From an uncultured Chloroflexota bacterium (GTDB lineage: Bacteria; Chloroflexota; Anaerolineae; B4-G1; DUEL01), in the NCBI GenBank assembly GCA_937138275.1, contig CAKZOY010000264.1:1-11002 (forward strand): a stretch of DNA of 11,002 bases, in the 5' to 3' direction. The translations under genes and the position numbers were made by a program. The notes beneath the pieces were generated by a model that saw only the letters and a list, made by a program, of their open reading frames with translations, was not told the origin of the DNA and ran no database searches. Within the stretch, counting starts at the first letter, position 1. Each line of letters starts with the position of its first letter. Shown here one piece after another: positions 1 through 6,461 of this stretch.

Positions 1-1448
1 ACCTCGTTGCCGGCGTTCTGCAGGGTGAGGGTGTAGGCTAAGGTGGCTCCGGCGTCCACCGGGTCGGGGCCGTCGGTTTTAATAATGGTCAGAATGGGGG
101 CCTGGACGGTGAGAACGGCCGTATCCGTCAGGCCGCTGTACAGACCCTGTACCGTCCAGGTGCCGGGATTGCCAGAGAAATAGACGTTCCCCATCCAGGA
201 GCCCCCGTGTCCGCTTTCCAGAATGCTGAAGGTCGTGTCGGTGGTGACGTTGCCGCGCGAGTTCCCGAACGAATCGTAGGCGGTCGTGGTGTAGGTCTGG
301 GTCTGTCCGGCGGCGATGGTGGCATCTTTGGGGGAAAGGGCGATGGAGGCCAGCGGGCCGGGAGTCACCGTCAGGAGGGCTGTAGATGAAAGCCCGCCGT
401 AGGTCGCGGTGACCGTCCAGGTACCGGCGACACTGGCGGTGTACCGGTTGCCCACCCACAGGCCTCCCGCGGCCGGGGTGATCGTGTAACTCCCCGCGGC
501 GGTGACGTCCCAGGAGTTATTGTAGGTGTCATACGCGGTAAGGGTGTAAGAGACGGATTGCCCGGCAGAGATGGCCGCCGTCGGCGGGGCGAGGGCCAGG
601 GAAACCGGCGCGCCGTGGGAGAGCACTTCCGTCGTCTCGGTGAAGGACTGGGGGGCGGTCTGGTTGCTGCCGATATAGACGACGTTGGTCAGGATGGCAT
701 CCCCCAGGCCGCCCGGCACCGTCACGCTGACGACAATCTGGTCGGAGTGGGAAGGGGTCAGGGGGCCAATATCCCAGTAGGGAGCGCCGGGCGTGCCGCC
801 GCTGGGGGATGGGGAGGCACCTGCGTAAACGACGCGGGAGTCCAGGACATCGGTAATTCTCACGCCGGAGGCGGTAGCGCCTCCGGCGTTGGTGTAGAAG
901 ATGGTATAGGTCAGCGGAGCCCCGGCCACAACCGGGTCGGGGTGGTCCTTTTTGCTGATCTGTAGGACGGGCGCGGCGACCGTGGTGGTGATCTGGACGG
1001 ACTGAGGGGGCGCGTCGGTACCGGCGATTACTGCTGTGTTGGTGACCACGGCGCCGTTGGGCAGTTGGGAGGAAACGGTCACCGTCAAGACGATTTCTCC
1101 GGTCGCCGATGGGGTCAATTCGCCGATGTTCCAGTAGGGAGCGCCCGGCAGGCCGCCGTCGGGTTCGGGATCGGCGGATTGGTACGAGAGGGCGGGGTCC
1201 AGCGTGTCGGTGACGATGACGCCGGTTACCGTTTCGGTGGCGGGGTTCTGATAGGTGATCGTGTAGACCAGCCATTCTCCGGCGGGTACCGGGTCGCGGT
1301 CTTCGGTTTTAGAGATAACCAGCGCGACCTCCTGGGCGGCGGGGCGGGCGCTGACATTGGGGGAGAACGTCAGCGCGATGCAAATTACGCCTGTGACTGC
1401 CAGGAGGAGCGCGATCCAGAGGTGGGAGAGGCGATTTATGCGGGTCAT
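1..1448 (-). CDS. Secreted surface protein with DUF11 and Ig-like repeats (partial, C-terminus cut by window edge)
   Basis: The frame is open from the ATG at 1448 to the left edge, giving 482 codons with no stop; the C-terminus lies outside the window. Residues 1-34 form a signal peptide (basic start MTRINR, hydrophobic core about 11-27, likely cleavage after VSA at 32-34). Residues about 45-155 and 160-275 are two DUF11-type (conserved-repeat, TIGR01451-like) domains, each with a K-D/E-x-x-DPV-x-AG opening, Y-T-I-x-Y-x-N, V-T-D-x-L-D and a GAPYW-x-IG-x-LTPS block. Residues about 280-362 and 365-447 are two Ig-like (Big-type) domains with AGQ-x-x-x-Y-T-x-TAYD and GTWTV motifs. A third DUF11 unit begins near 450. 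Such proteins are extracellular, often wall- or S-layer-associated; the binding partner is unknown. The start overlaps the stop of the upstream lipoprotein gene as ATGA, so translational coupling is likely. No enzymatic domain is visible. Confidence 0.88.
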   Translation of the reverse strand, partial: MTRINRLSHLWIALLLAVTGVICIALTFSPNVSARPAAQEVALVISKTEDRDPVPAGEWLVYTITYQNPATETVTGVIVTDTLDPALSYQSADPEPDGGLPGAPYWNIGELTPSATGEIVLTVTVSSQLPNGAVVTNTAVIAGTDAPPQSVQITTTVAAPVLQISKKDHPDPVVAGAPLTYTIFYTNAGGATASGVRITDVLDSRVVYAGASPSPSGGTPGAPYWDIGPLTPSHSDQIVVSVTVPGGLGDAILTNVVYIGSNQTAPQSFTETTEVLSHGAPVSLALAPPTAAISAGQSVSYTLTAYDTYNNSWDVTAAGSYTITPAAGGLWVGNRYTASVAGTWTVTATYGGLSSTALLTVTPGPLASIALSPKDATIAAGQTQTYTTTAYDSFGNSRGNVTTDTTFSILESGHGGSWMGNVYFSGNPGTWTVQGLYSGLTDTAVLTVQAPILTIIKTDGPDPVDAGATLAYTLTLQNAGNE

Positions 1449-2374
1449 GGCCCTGGTGTCCCTCGATCCGGGGTCGGTGTGGGCCGCTCCGGTGTATTGG
1501 TTGGCGGAGGTGGTAGCGTATCGGTTGGCGGAGGTGGCGGCTGGGTAGGTGGAGGCTGAGTGGGCGGAGGCGGCGGTGGCGGGGGTGGGGCCTCCGGCGT
1601 GGGCGTTGGTGTGGGAGACTGGGGAGGGGGCAGGGTGGGTGTGGGTGTTCTCAGGATGCGCGGGCGTGTCGGTGAAGGAGTGGGGGAGGGGGGCAAAGAG
1701 GTGGGAGACGCGGTGGGGGGCTGCGTCGGACTGGCGGTTGTCCGGATGGGCGTCGGTGAAGGAGCAGGAGTATGCGTGGCGCAAAATTGGCCAATGTAGA
1801 GGGCTTCCCCTTCTGGCTTTCGCATCTCCCAGCAGGGGATGAGGGTGATAATTTCCTCACCTACCGTGCAGTTCATTGCGCCTTCTTCAACCTTCACCTG
1901 GGTCGTCCCCTCCGTCAGACGGATCCGGGCCTGGATGGGAACCTCCAGAAGGGTCATAGAGACGAGCGGGGTGCCGATGCGGTAGGAGGCTTTCTGAGCG
2001 GTCAGGACGATTTCTCCGTACTGAAGCAAAATGTCCAGCAGGGGAAACGCGCTGGGGTTTTGCAATTCTATTCGGGTGCCGGGGGAGAGTTCCAGCACAC
2101 TGCCGTCTCCCAGGCAGAGTCGTGCTTCCCCCTGGACCCTGATCTCTCCCCGGTTATGGACTACGAATTGATCGCCGTTCTGTAAGGGGGTCCAGTCGGA
2201 AGCACCAGCCCAGCGGGCGTGTGCCGTGCCGCTACATACCGAGACCTGGAGATAGGGCGGAACCCAGGTTGCGGTGGGCACGGGGGTGTTCTGGCAGGCC
2301 AGAACTATGATAAGCATCAGTCCTGCGGCGAAGGCAATAATCCAGCGCCGATGGTTGGACCCTGCAGGTAGCAT
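1445..2374 (-). CDS. FecR-like domain lipoprotein with Pro/Thr-rich C-terminal tail
   Basis: 309 residues from the ATG at 2374. A TTG five codons upstream (2389) is an in-frame alternative with no clear ribosome site, while the ATG has AAAGGG just before it, at short spacing. The N-terminus is a lipoprotein signal: basic HRR, a hydrophobic run, then VLAC with the lipidated Cys at residue 27, so it should be membrane-anchored outside the cell. Residues about 45-140 resemble FecR-type domains: a W-x-x-L-x-x-GD stretch, then GEIRV and a GDGS-x-LEL-x-PGT-x-IEL segment. From about residue 205 to the end the protein is almost only Pro, Thr and Ser, including nine consecutive Pro (1562-1588), a pattern typical of extended wall-spanning or glycosylated stalks. 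The FecR domain suggests a beta-rich surface or sensing module; there is no TonB or anti-sigma context, so iron signalling is not implied. It lies between an acyl carrier protein gene and the DUF11 protein gene. Confidence 0.8.
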   Translation of the reverse strand: MLPAGSNHRRWIIAFAAGLMLIIVLACQNTPVPTATWVPPYLQVSVCSGTAHARWAGASDWTPLQNGDQFVVHNRGEIRVQGEARLCLGDGSVLELSPGTRIELQNPSAFPLLDILLQYGEIVLTAQKASYRIGTPLVSMTLLEVPIQARIRLTEGTTQVKVEEGAMNCTVGEEIITLIPCWEMRKPEGEALYIGQFCATHTPAPSPTPIRTTASPTQPPTASPTSLPPSPTPSPTRPRILRTPTPTLPPPQSPTPTPTPEAPPPPPPPPPTQPPPTQPPPPPTDTLPPPPTNTPERPTPTPDRGTPGP

Positions 2375-2484
2375 ATTCCCTTTACGCAACTATCCATTGA
2401 ATCCCCATCCCCAACCGACGAACGGGACTCACCGCAGAGAGGGAGATAACTCTGCATCTCCGCAGTGAAATCTCGCTCCTTTGC

Positions 2485-2769
2485 TCACAGAACCGCGGCG
2501 GGTTCCATCTGGATGGGCACGAACTCCCGGATTTTAGCACGCACATACCGAGCTAACTTTTCTACCGAATCAAAGTTCTCCGGCACAACTTCCTCGTCCG
2601 CTACCTCAATTCCAAAGGTCTCCTCTACAAAAATCACCAGTTCCAGTACTCCGGTGGAGTCTACGATGCCCTCTTCTAAGAAGGACGCGTCGTTCCGGAG
2701 GGCGTTTTCGTCGTCGGTGAACAGGAAGTTTTCTAAGATATATTGCCGGACTTGGGTTTCTATGGACAT
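2485..2769 (-). CDS. Stand-alone acyl carrier protein
   Basis: 94 residues, acidic and helical, with a normal ACP length plus a slightly long C-terminus. The phosphopantetheine attachment site is visible as EEGIVDST, with Ser38 as the expected modified residue; most fatty-acid ACPs have DSL, here it is DST, a variant common in ACPs of specialised or surface-polymer loci. Helix II follows as VLELVIFVEETFGIEV. The ATG at 2769 is preceded by GGGGAGAGGTC, a good ribosome site. No fab genes are adjacent, so this is probably not the housekeeping AcpP. It would carry an acyl or aminoacyl group on a thioester for a dedicated partner. The partner is not identifiable; the beta-helix acyltransferase in the divergent operon is one candidate, but that is only inferred from proximity. 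It is the first gene of the minus-strand group. Confidence 0.9.
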   Translation of the reverse strand: MSIETQVRQYILENFLFTDDENALRNDASFLEEGIVDSTGVLELVIFVEETFGIEVADEEVVPENFDSVEKLARYVRAKIREFVPIQMEPAAVL

Positions 2770-2910
2770 GACCTCTCCCCATCAAGTTTCGGGATACGGG
2801 ACTGAGATGCAGGCCCTGCGGTGCCTTCGCTGCTGCGAAATCCCGGCCTTCAGCGCAAGGGCGCATATCCCACGCCCGACAGAAAAACAGAACCATACTG
2901 TCCCAAATTC

Positions 2911-2916
2911 ATTGTA
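2911..2916 (-). promoter_or_regulatory. Possible -10 box for the minus-strand operon
   Basis: Read on the minus strand the hexamer is TACAAT, a good match to the sigma-70 -10 consensus TATAAT, in an A+T-rich stretch about 140 bases upstream of the acyl carrier protein start. No strong -35 box is seen at 17 bases. The same nonamer TACAATGAA occurs in the plus direction ahead of the other operon. Confidence 0.3.
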
Positions 2917-3073
2917 AGAGCAGGCGGTTGGTTTGGAGTAAAAAATTTCGTAAAAAGCAGTTAGAGATTGGGGCAACTGGGGGGATGAGGAACGGGCGGC
3001 CGAAGTTGTCGCATTCCGGCCGACTCTAAACAATTTTAAATTTCTACATCACCAGACTCTGACGAACTATCGC

Positions 3074-3079
3074 TACAAT
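3074..3079 (+). promoter_or_regulatory. Possible -10 box for the glycan operon
   Basis: TACAAT lies 43 bases before the TTG start of the sugar-phosphate transferase gene, leaving a short leader of roughly 35 bases that contains the ribosome site. A convincing -35 element at the usual spacing is not visible, so this is a weak call based on the -10 match and position only. Confidence 0.3.
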
Positions 3080-3108
3080 GAACACAGAGAAGGATGCACC
3101 GATGCACC

Positions 3109-3115
3109 GAGGAGG
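3109..3115 (+). promoter_or_regulatory. Ribosome binding site that supports a TTG start
   Basis: GAGGAGG is a near-perfect anti-16S complement, placed 6 bases before TTG at 3122. The next in-frame ATG codons fall well inside the membrane domain, so this site decides the unusual TTG start of the sugar-phosphate transferase. Confidence 0.85.
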
Positions 3116-3121
3116 ACATCT

Positions 3122-4609
3122 TTGGAAGCCAGCCGTAAAGAGGTTCTGGTAGAAAGAAGTGTACCGATCTCCGAAAGAATCCGGCCCGCACAGCGTCGCT
3201 GGTCTATCTGGTGGGCCGTAACGCCTCTGCCGCTTCTGGACGTGCTCTGTATGGTGTTCAGCGTCTTTGCGGCTTATTACCTGCGCTTTCAGGTGCTTCC
3301 CTATTACAATCCGATATCACCGGATTTTTACATCCGTCTCACGGCGATTTCCGTCCCGGTCTGGTTGGCCGTTTTTGCCCTCTACCATCTTTACCACCCG
3401 GAGTATCTGTTTGGTGGTCTTCAGGAGTACGCCAGCGTTTTCAATGCCTGCACTGCCGGGCTGGTGGGGATGATCCTCTACGGGTTCCTGGACCGCCAGG
3501 GCCCGGAAGAGATTTCCCGCGGCTGGCTGGTGATTGCCTGGGGGCTATCGGTCATCACCACCGGAGGGGCCCGGTTCCTGTACCGCCGGGTTATCTACCA
3601 CCTGCGCCGTCGCGGGCTATTCACCCGACGGACGCTCATTGTGGGTACCAATGATGAAGGGCAGAGTGTCGCGGCGCAGTTGCGGACCGCGCCCGAGGCC
3701 GGAATGGAGGTGGTGGGCTTCCTGGCCCCAACGGATCCGGTGACTTCTCCAATAGACGACCTTCCCGTATGGAACGGATTATCGGCGCTGGGCACCCTGA
3801 TCCAGCAACTGGAGGTGGAGGAGGTCATCGTCGTTCCCACGGCCCTGCGGCGTGAGGAACTGCTGGAACTGTACCGGGACTGGAGCCGGGAAGACCGTCC
3901 GCGCATTCGCCTCTCCTCGGGGCTCTACGAACTCTTCACCACAGGCGTTCAGGTCCAGGAGGTTGGGTTTGTCCCCCTGTTCAGCCTGAACCGCACCCGG
4001 ATCACCGGGATGGATGCCTGGATGAAGACGGCGCTGGATTACGTCGGCGCAGCGGCCCTTTTGCTTCTGTTGGGGCCGCTGATGCTTCTGATTGCCCTTC
4101 TGGTCCGGCTGGACTCGCCAGGACCAGCCATCTACCGCCGACGGGTGGTGGGATTGAAAGGGCGCATCTTTGATGCCTACAAGTTCCGCACGATGATCGT
4201 GGGCGCGGAGGCATATCTGGAATCCCACCCTGAGTTGAAGGCGGAGTGGGAGCAGACGGGGAAAATCCGCAACGACCCGCGGGTGACCCGGGTTGGGAGG
4301 TGGCTGCGGCGCACCAGTCTGGACGAACTGCCGCAACTCTTCAATGTGCTGCGAGGGGAGATGAGCCTGGTGGGACCCCGGATGATCACCCCGGCGGAAC
4401 TGCCCCGCTTTGGTCGCTGGCGGCATAATCTGCTTATTGTCAAGCCCGGCCTGACCGGCCTCTGGCAGATCAGCGGGCGAGCCGACCTCTCCTATGAGGA
4501 TCGGGTACGGCTGGATATGTACTACATCCGGAACTATACCATCTGGCTGGACCTGAAAATCCTGTTCCAGACGATCTGGGTAGTACTCCAGGGAAAAGGG
4601 GCTTACTGA
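3122..4609 (+). CDS. Polyprenyl-phosphate sugar-1-phosphate transferase (WbaP/exopolysaccharide glycosylphosphotransferase type)
   Basis: 495 residues, normal for the long form of this family. It would transfer a sugar 1-phosphate from a nucleotide sugar to undecaprenyl phosphate at the inner face of the membrane, the first step of glycan repeat synthesis. Four membrane segments (about 35-53, 74-92, 107-123, 134-152) precede a Rossmann-like CoA_binding_3-type region starting at TLIVG (171). A fifth hydrophobic segment (about 308-331) carries a Gly-Pro kink as in the re-entrant helix of this family. The C-terminal bacterial sugar transferase domain (PF02397 type) shows KFRTM (354-358), the catalytic Asp-Glu pair in LDELPQ (D401-E402), SLVGPR, KPGLTGLWQISGR and a terminal GAY as in WbaP. 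The motif reads VGPRM where most members have VGPRP. The sugar (galactose, glucose or other) cannot be read from sequence. It is the first gene of the plus operon and uses a TTG start. Confidence 0.93.
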   Translation: MEASRKEVLVERSVPISERIRPAQRRWSIWWAVTPLPLLDVLCMVFSVFAAYYLRFQVLPYYNPISPDFYIRLTAISVPVWLAVFALYHLYHPEYLFGGLQEYASVFNACTAGLVGMILYGFLDRQGPEEISRGWLVIAWGLSVITTGGARFLYRRVIYHLRRRGLFTRRTLIVGTNDEGQSVAAQLRTAPEAGMEVVGFLAPTDPVTSPIDDLPVWNGLSALGTLIQQLEVEEVIVVPTALRREELLELYRDWSREDRPRIRLSSGLYELFTTGVQVQEVGFVPLFSLNRTRITGMDAWMKTALDYVGAAALLLLLGPLMLLIALLVRLDSPGPAIYRRRVVGLKGRIFDAYKFRTMIVGAEAYLESHPELKAEWEQTGKIRNDPRVTRVGRWLRRTSLDELPQLFNVLRGEMSLVGPRMITPAELPRFGRWRHNLLIVKPGLTGLWQISGRADLSYEDRVRLDMYYIRNYTIWLDLKILFQTIWVVLQGKGAY

Positions 4610-4626
4610 GCCCGAAAGGAGACATC

Positions 4627-5709
4627 ATGCTGCTCATCGCCAGAGCGCCGGTACGGATCAGTTTCGGGGGCGGAGGGACGGACATCCCCGCCTACTATGA
4701 GCGATATGGGGGGTTCGTCGTCAGCACGACGATCAACTACTACGTCTATACCATCCTCACTCCTGGCCCGCCAGGGGAGGTGGAAATTTTCTCCGCCGAC
4801 TATCGCTCCTTCACCCAGCGCCCGATCTGCGAAGATTTGATCTGGAACGGGGACCTGAGTCTGCCGAAAGCGATTGTCTACTACTTCAACATCCGGGATG
4901 GGCTGACGGTCTTCCTGGCCTCGCAAGTCCCCCCGGGGACGGGTCTCGGTTCGTCGGGAAGCGTAGCGGTCTCCATGATCAAAGCGCTGGCCTTCTGGTG
5001 TGGCCTGGACCTGGGGCCCCGAGAAGTGGCTGAACTGGCCTGCTTCATTGAGATCAACAAGTTGGGTATGCCTGTAGGCAAGCAGGATCAATACGCAGCG
5101 GCCTTCGGGGGCCTCAACGGCATCACGTTTCTCCGGGATGAGGTACGGGTGGAACCGTTGCGGATGCCGCCCCAGGCCCGTCAGGAACTGGAACAGGGCA
5201 TTATGCTCTTCTTCACCGGCATCTCCCGCCAGTCCTCCACCATCCTGAAACGGCAGCAGGAGGCCAGCAGGCAGGGGGATAAGGAGACCATTCAACGTCT
5301 GACGGCGATCAAGGAACTGGGGCTGGAGATTCGTCGTGCGCTGGAAAACGGTGACCTGCGAACCTTCGGGGAATTGCTCCATCGTTCCTGGCTGGAGAAG
5401 CGCCGGGTGACCGAGGGAATCACGACCCCGCTTCTGGATCAGTGCTACGAGGTGGCTCGGGAAAGAGGGGTGCTGGGAGGCAAGGTAACCGGCGCCGGTG
5501 GTGGGGGGTTCCTGATGCTCTACTGTCCGCCAGAGCATCAGAATGCGGTGACCGAAGCCCTGACGGCCCTGGGGCTTCAGCGGCGGCCGTTTCTCATGGA
5601 AAATGAAGGCGTCCAGATTATGCAGGGGATTCCCTGGACCCGCTCCTCGCCTCGTTATCCTTTTGTGGCTGTTTCTCACACGGCAAACACCGACTCAGCC
5701 CGCCTGTAA
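4627..5709 (+). CDS. hddA: D-glycero-alpha-D-manno-heptose 7-phosphate kinase (GHMP family)
   Basis: 360 residues; the ATG is preceded by AAAGGAG at good spacing. GHMP kinase signatures are all present: RAPVRISFGGGGTD at the N-terminus (6-19), the ATP loop PPGTGLGSSGS (102-112) and the C-terminal glycine-rich motif GKVTGAGGGG (285-294). The family is known to phosphorylate heptose 7-phosphate on C1, giving the 1,7-bisphosphate in the GDP-heptose branch. The KLGMPVGKQDQYAAAFGG region, with a Gly-Lys-Gln-Asp-Gln core, matches HddA-type rather than galactokinase or mevalonate kinase types. The last 20 or so residues are a poorly ordered tail beyond the usual end. The adjacent isomerase and phosphatase genes supply the steps before and after, which strengthens the assignment. 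A related fucose or other sugar kinase is the main alternative. Cytoplasmic. Confidence 0.87.
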   Translation: MLLIARAPVRISFGGGGTDIPAYYERYGGFVVSTTINYYVYTILTPGPPGEVEIFSADYRSFTQRPICEDLIWNGDLSLPKAIVYYFNIRDGLTVFLASQVPPGTGLGSSGSVAVSMIKALAFWCGLDLGPREVAELACFIEINKLGMPVGKQDQYAAAFGGLNGITFLRDEVRVEPLRMPPQARQELEQGIMLFFTGISRQSSTILKRQQEASRQGDKETIQRLTAIKELGLEIRRALENGDLRTFGELLHRSWLEKRRVTEGITTPLLDQCYEVARERGVLGGKVTGAGGGGFLMLYCPPEHQNAVTEALTALGLQRRPFLMENEGVQIMQGIPWTRSSPRYPFVAVSHTANTDSARL

Positions 5710-5759
5710 AAGGACGTCTTTCGCCTGTCCTGGCAGAAGGTTGAACCAAGAAGAGACAC

Positions 5760-5765
5760 GAGGAG
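5760..5765 (+). promoter_or_regulatory. Ribosome binding site that supports a GTG start
   Basis: GAGGAG lies 6 bases before the GTG at 5772 and fixes the start of the isomerase gene. The 62-base gap after the kinase gene shows no terminator, so the two are probably co-transcribed. Confidence 0.75.
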
Positions 5766-5771
5766 TCCGTC

Positions 5772-6407
5772 GTGAAAGAAATTTGCCAGTACCTGACTGA
5801 AGTACAGTCCGTCTTGAGCCGTCTCCCCCTGGAGGCGCTGGACGAGGCGATTGACGTCCTGCTGAGCGCCAACTATGTGGGGAGCACCGTCTTCACTTTG
5901 GGCAACGGAGGGAGCGCGGCGACCGCTTCCCATTTCGCCTGCGACCTGGCGAAAGGGGCCATTGTCCCCGGCTGCCCGCGCTTCCGGGTGATTGCCCTGA
6001 CCGATAATGTGCCCCTGATCACTGCCTGGAGCAACGATGTGGCGTATGAGGACATCTTCGCCGAACAACTGAACGGCCTGATCGCGCGGGGGGACGTGGT
6101 CGTTGCCTTCAGCGGCAGCGGCAATTCCCCCAACGTTTTGCGAGCAGTGGAACTGGCCCGTCAGCGCGGGGGGATCACCATCGGTTTCTCCGGCTTTGAC
6201 GGCGGTCAATTGAGCCGGATGGTGGATGTGCCGGTTGTGGTTCCCTGCTACTGCATGGAGCAGATTGAGGATATCCACATGGTCATGTGCCACTTGACTT
6301 CCACCACCCTTCGTCAACGCCTGCAGCGCATTGAACCGCCCCTCTCTTTGACCTTCTACTCGGCGCAACAGGGGAGAGATTTCTGGATCCCCCGCTCGTT
6401 GAAGTAA
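5772..6407 (+). CDS. gmhA: Sedoheptulose 7-phosphate isomerase (SIS domain)
   Basis: 211 residues from a GTG start, a normal GmhA length. It is a single SIS domain, expected to convert sedoheptulose 7-phosphate to D-glycero-D-manno-heptose 7-phosphate, the entry step of heptose synthesis. Visible motifs are LGNGGSA (43-49, phosphate binding), SHFA (53-56), the second phosphate loop FSGSGNSPN starting near residue 115, and IEDIH with His169 at the place of the catalytic His180 of E. coli GmhA. By hand alignment the E. coli catalytic Glu65 (in HFAEEL) falls on Asp58 here (HFACDL), a conservative but notable change; DLAKG-type members exist in GmhA-like SIS proteins, so function is probably kept. 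The C-terminal 30 residues extend past the SIS fold. The kinase gene upstream and the phosphatase gene downstream support the heptose role. Confidence 0.87.
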   Translation: MKEICQYLTEVQSVLSRLPLEALDEAIDVLLSANYVGSTVFTLGNGGSAATASHFACDLAKGAIVPGCPRFRVIALTDNVPLITAWSNDVAYEDIFAEQLNGLIARGDVVVAFSGSGNSPNVLRAVELARQRGGITIGFSGFDGGQLSRMVDVPVVVPCYCMEQIEDIHMVMCHLTSTTLRQRLQRIEPPLSLTFYSAQQGRDFWIPRSLK

Positions 6408-6461
6408 GAGAGTCCTCTGCAGGAGCGTTGGTAAATCCAATGGGGGCCACAAGGAATTTCT

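Larger units (their letters stand above)
2770..3121. other. Divergent intergenic region between the minus- and plus-strand operons
   Basis: 352 bases without a convincing gene; the short open frames here have neither a ribosome site nor recognisable protein character. The middle (about 2900-3060) is clearly richer in A+T than the coding DNA on both sides, as expected of a two-way promoter region. The part nearest the acyl carrier protein gene (2770-2900) is GC-rich and would be a leader of about 130 bases for the minus operon. It contains a perfect 5-base-pair hairpin, TTCGC-TGCT-GCGAA (2826-2839). Just before the plus operon, an 8-base sequence GATGCACC is duplicated in tandem (3093-3108). 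No known riboswitch class could be recognised. Confidence 0.6.

Noticed and set aside
529..1275. Open frame of 248 codons on the minus strand within the DUF11 gene
   Set aside because: Its product is Arg/Pro-rich and featureless, while the overlapping frame on the same strand gives clear DUF11 and Ig-like repeats after a signal peptide.
2434..2455. Hairpin GCAGAG/CTCTGC between the acyl carrier protein and lipoprotein genes, considered as a terminator
   Set aside because: The stem is only six base pairs with a ten-base loop and there is no T run on either side, so readthrough between the genes is expected.
2770..2900. Cyclic di-GMP or other known riboswitch in the acyl carrier protein leader
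   Set aside because: None of the conserved core words of the classes I know could be found on the minus strand.
2782..3033. Small open frame of 83 codons on the minus strand in the divergent intergenic region
   Set aside because: It has no ribosome site, runs through the A+T-rich promoter-like zone and has no protein-like composition.
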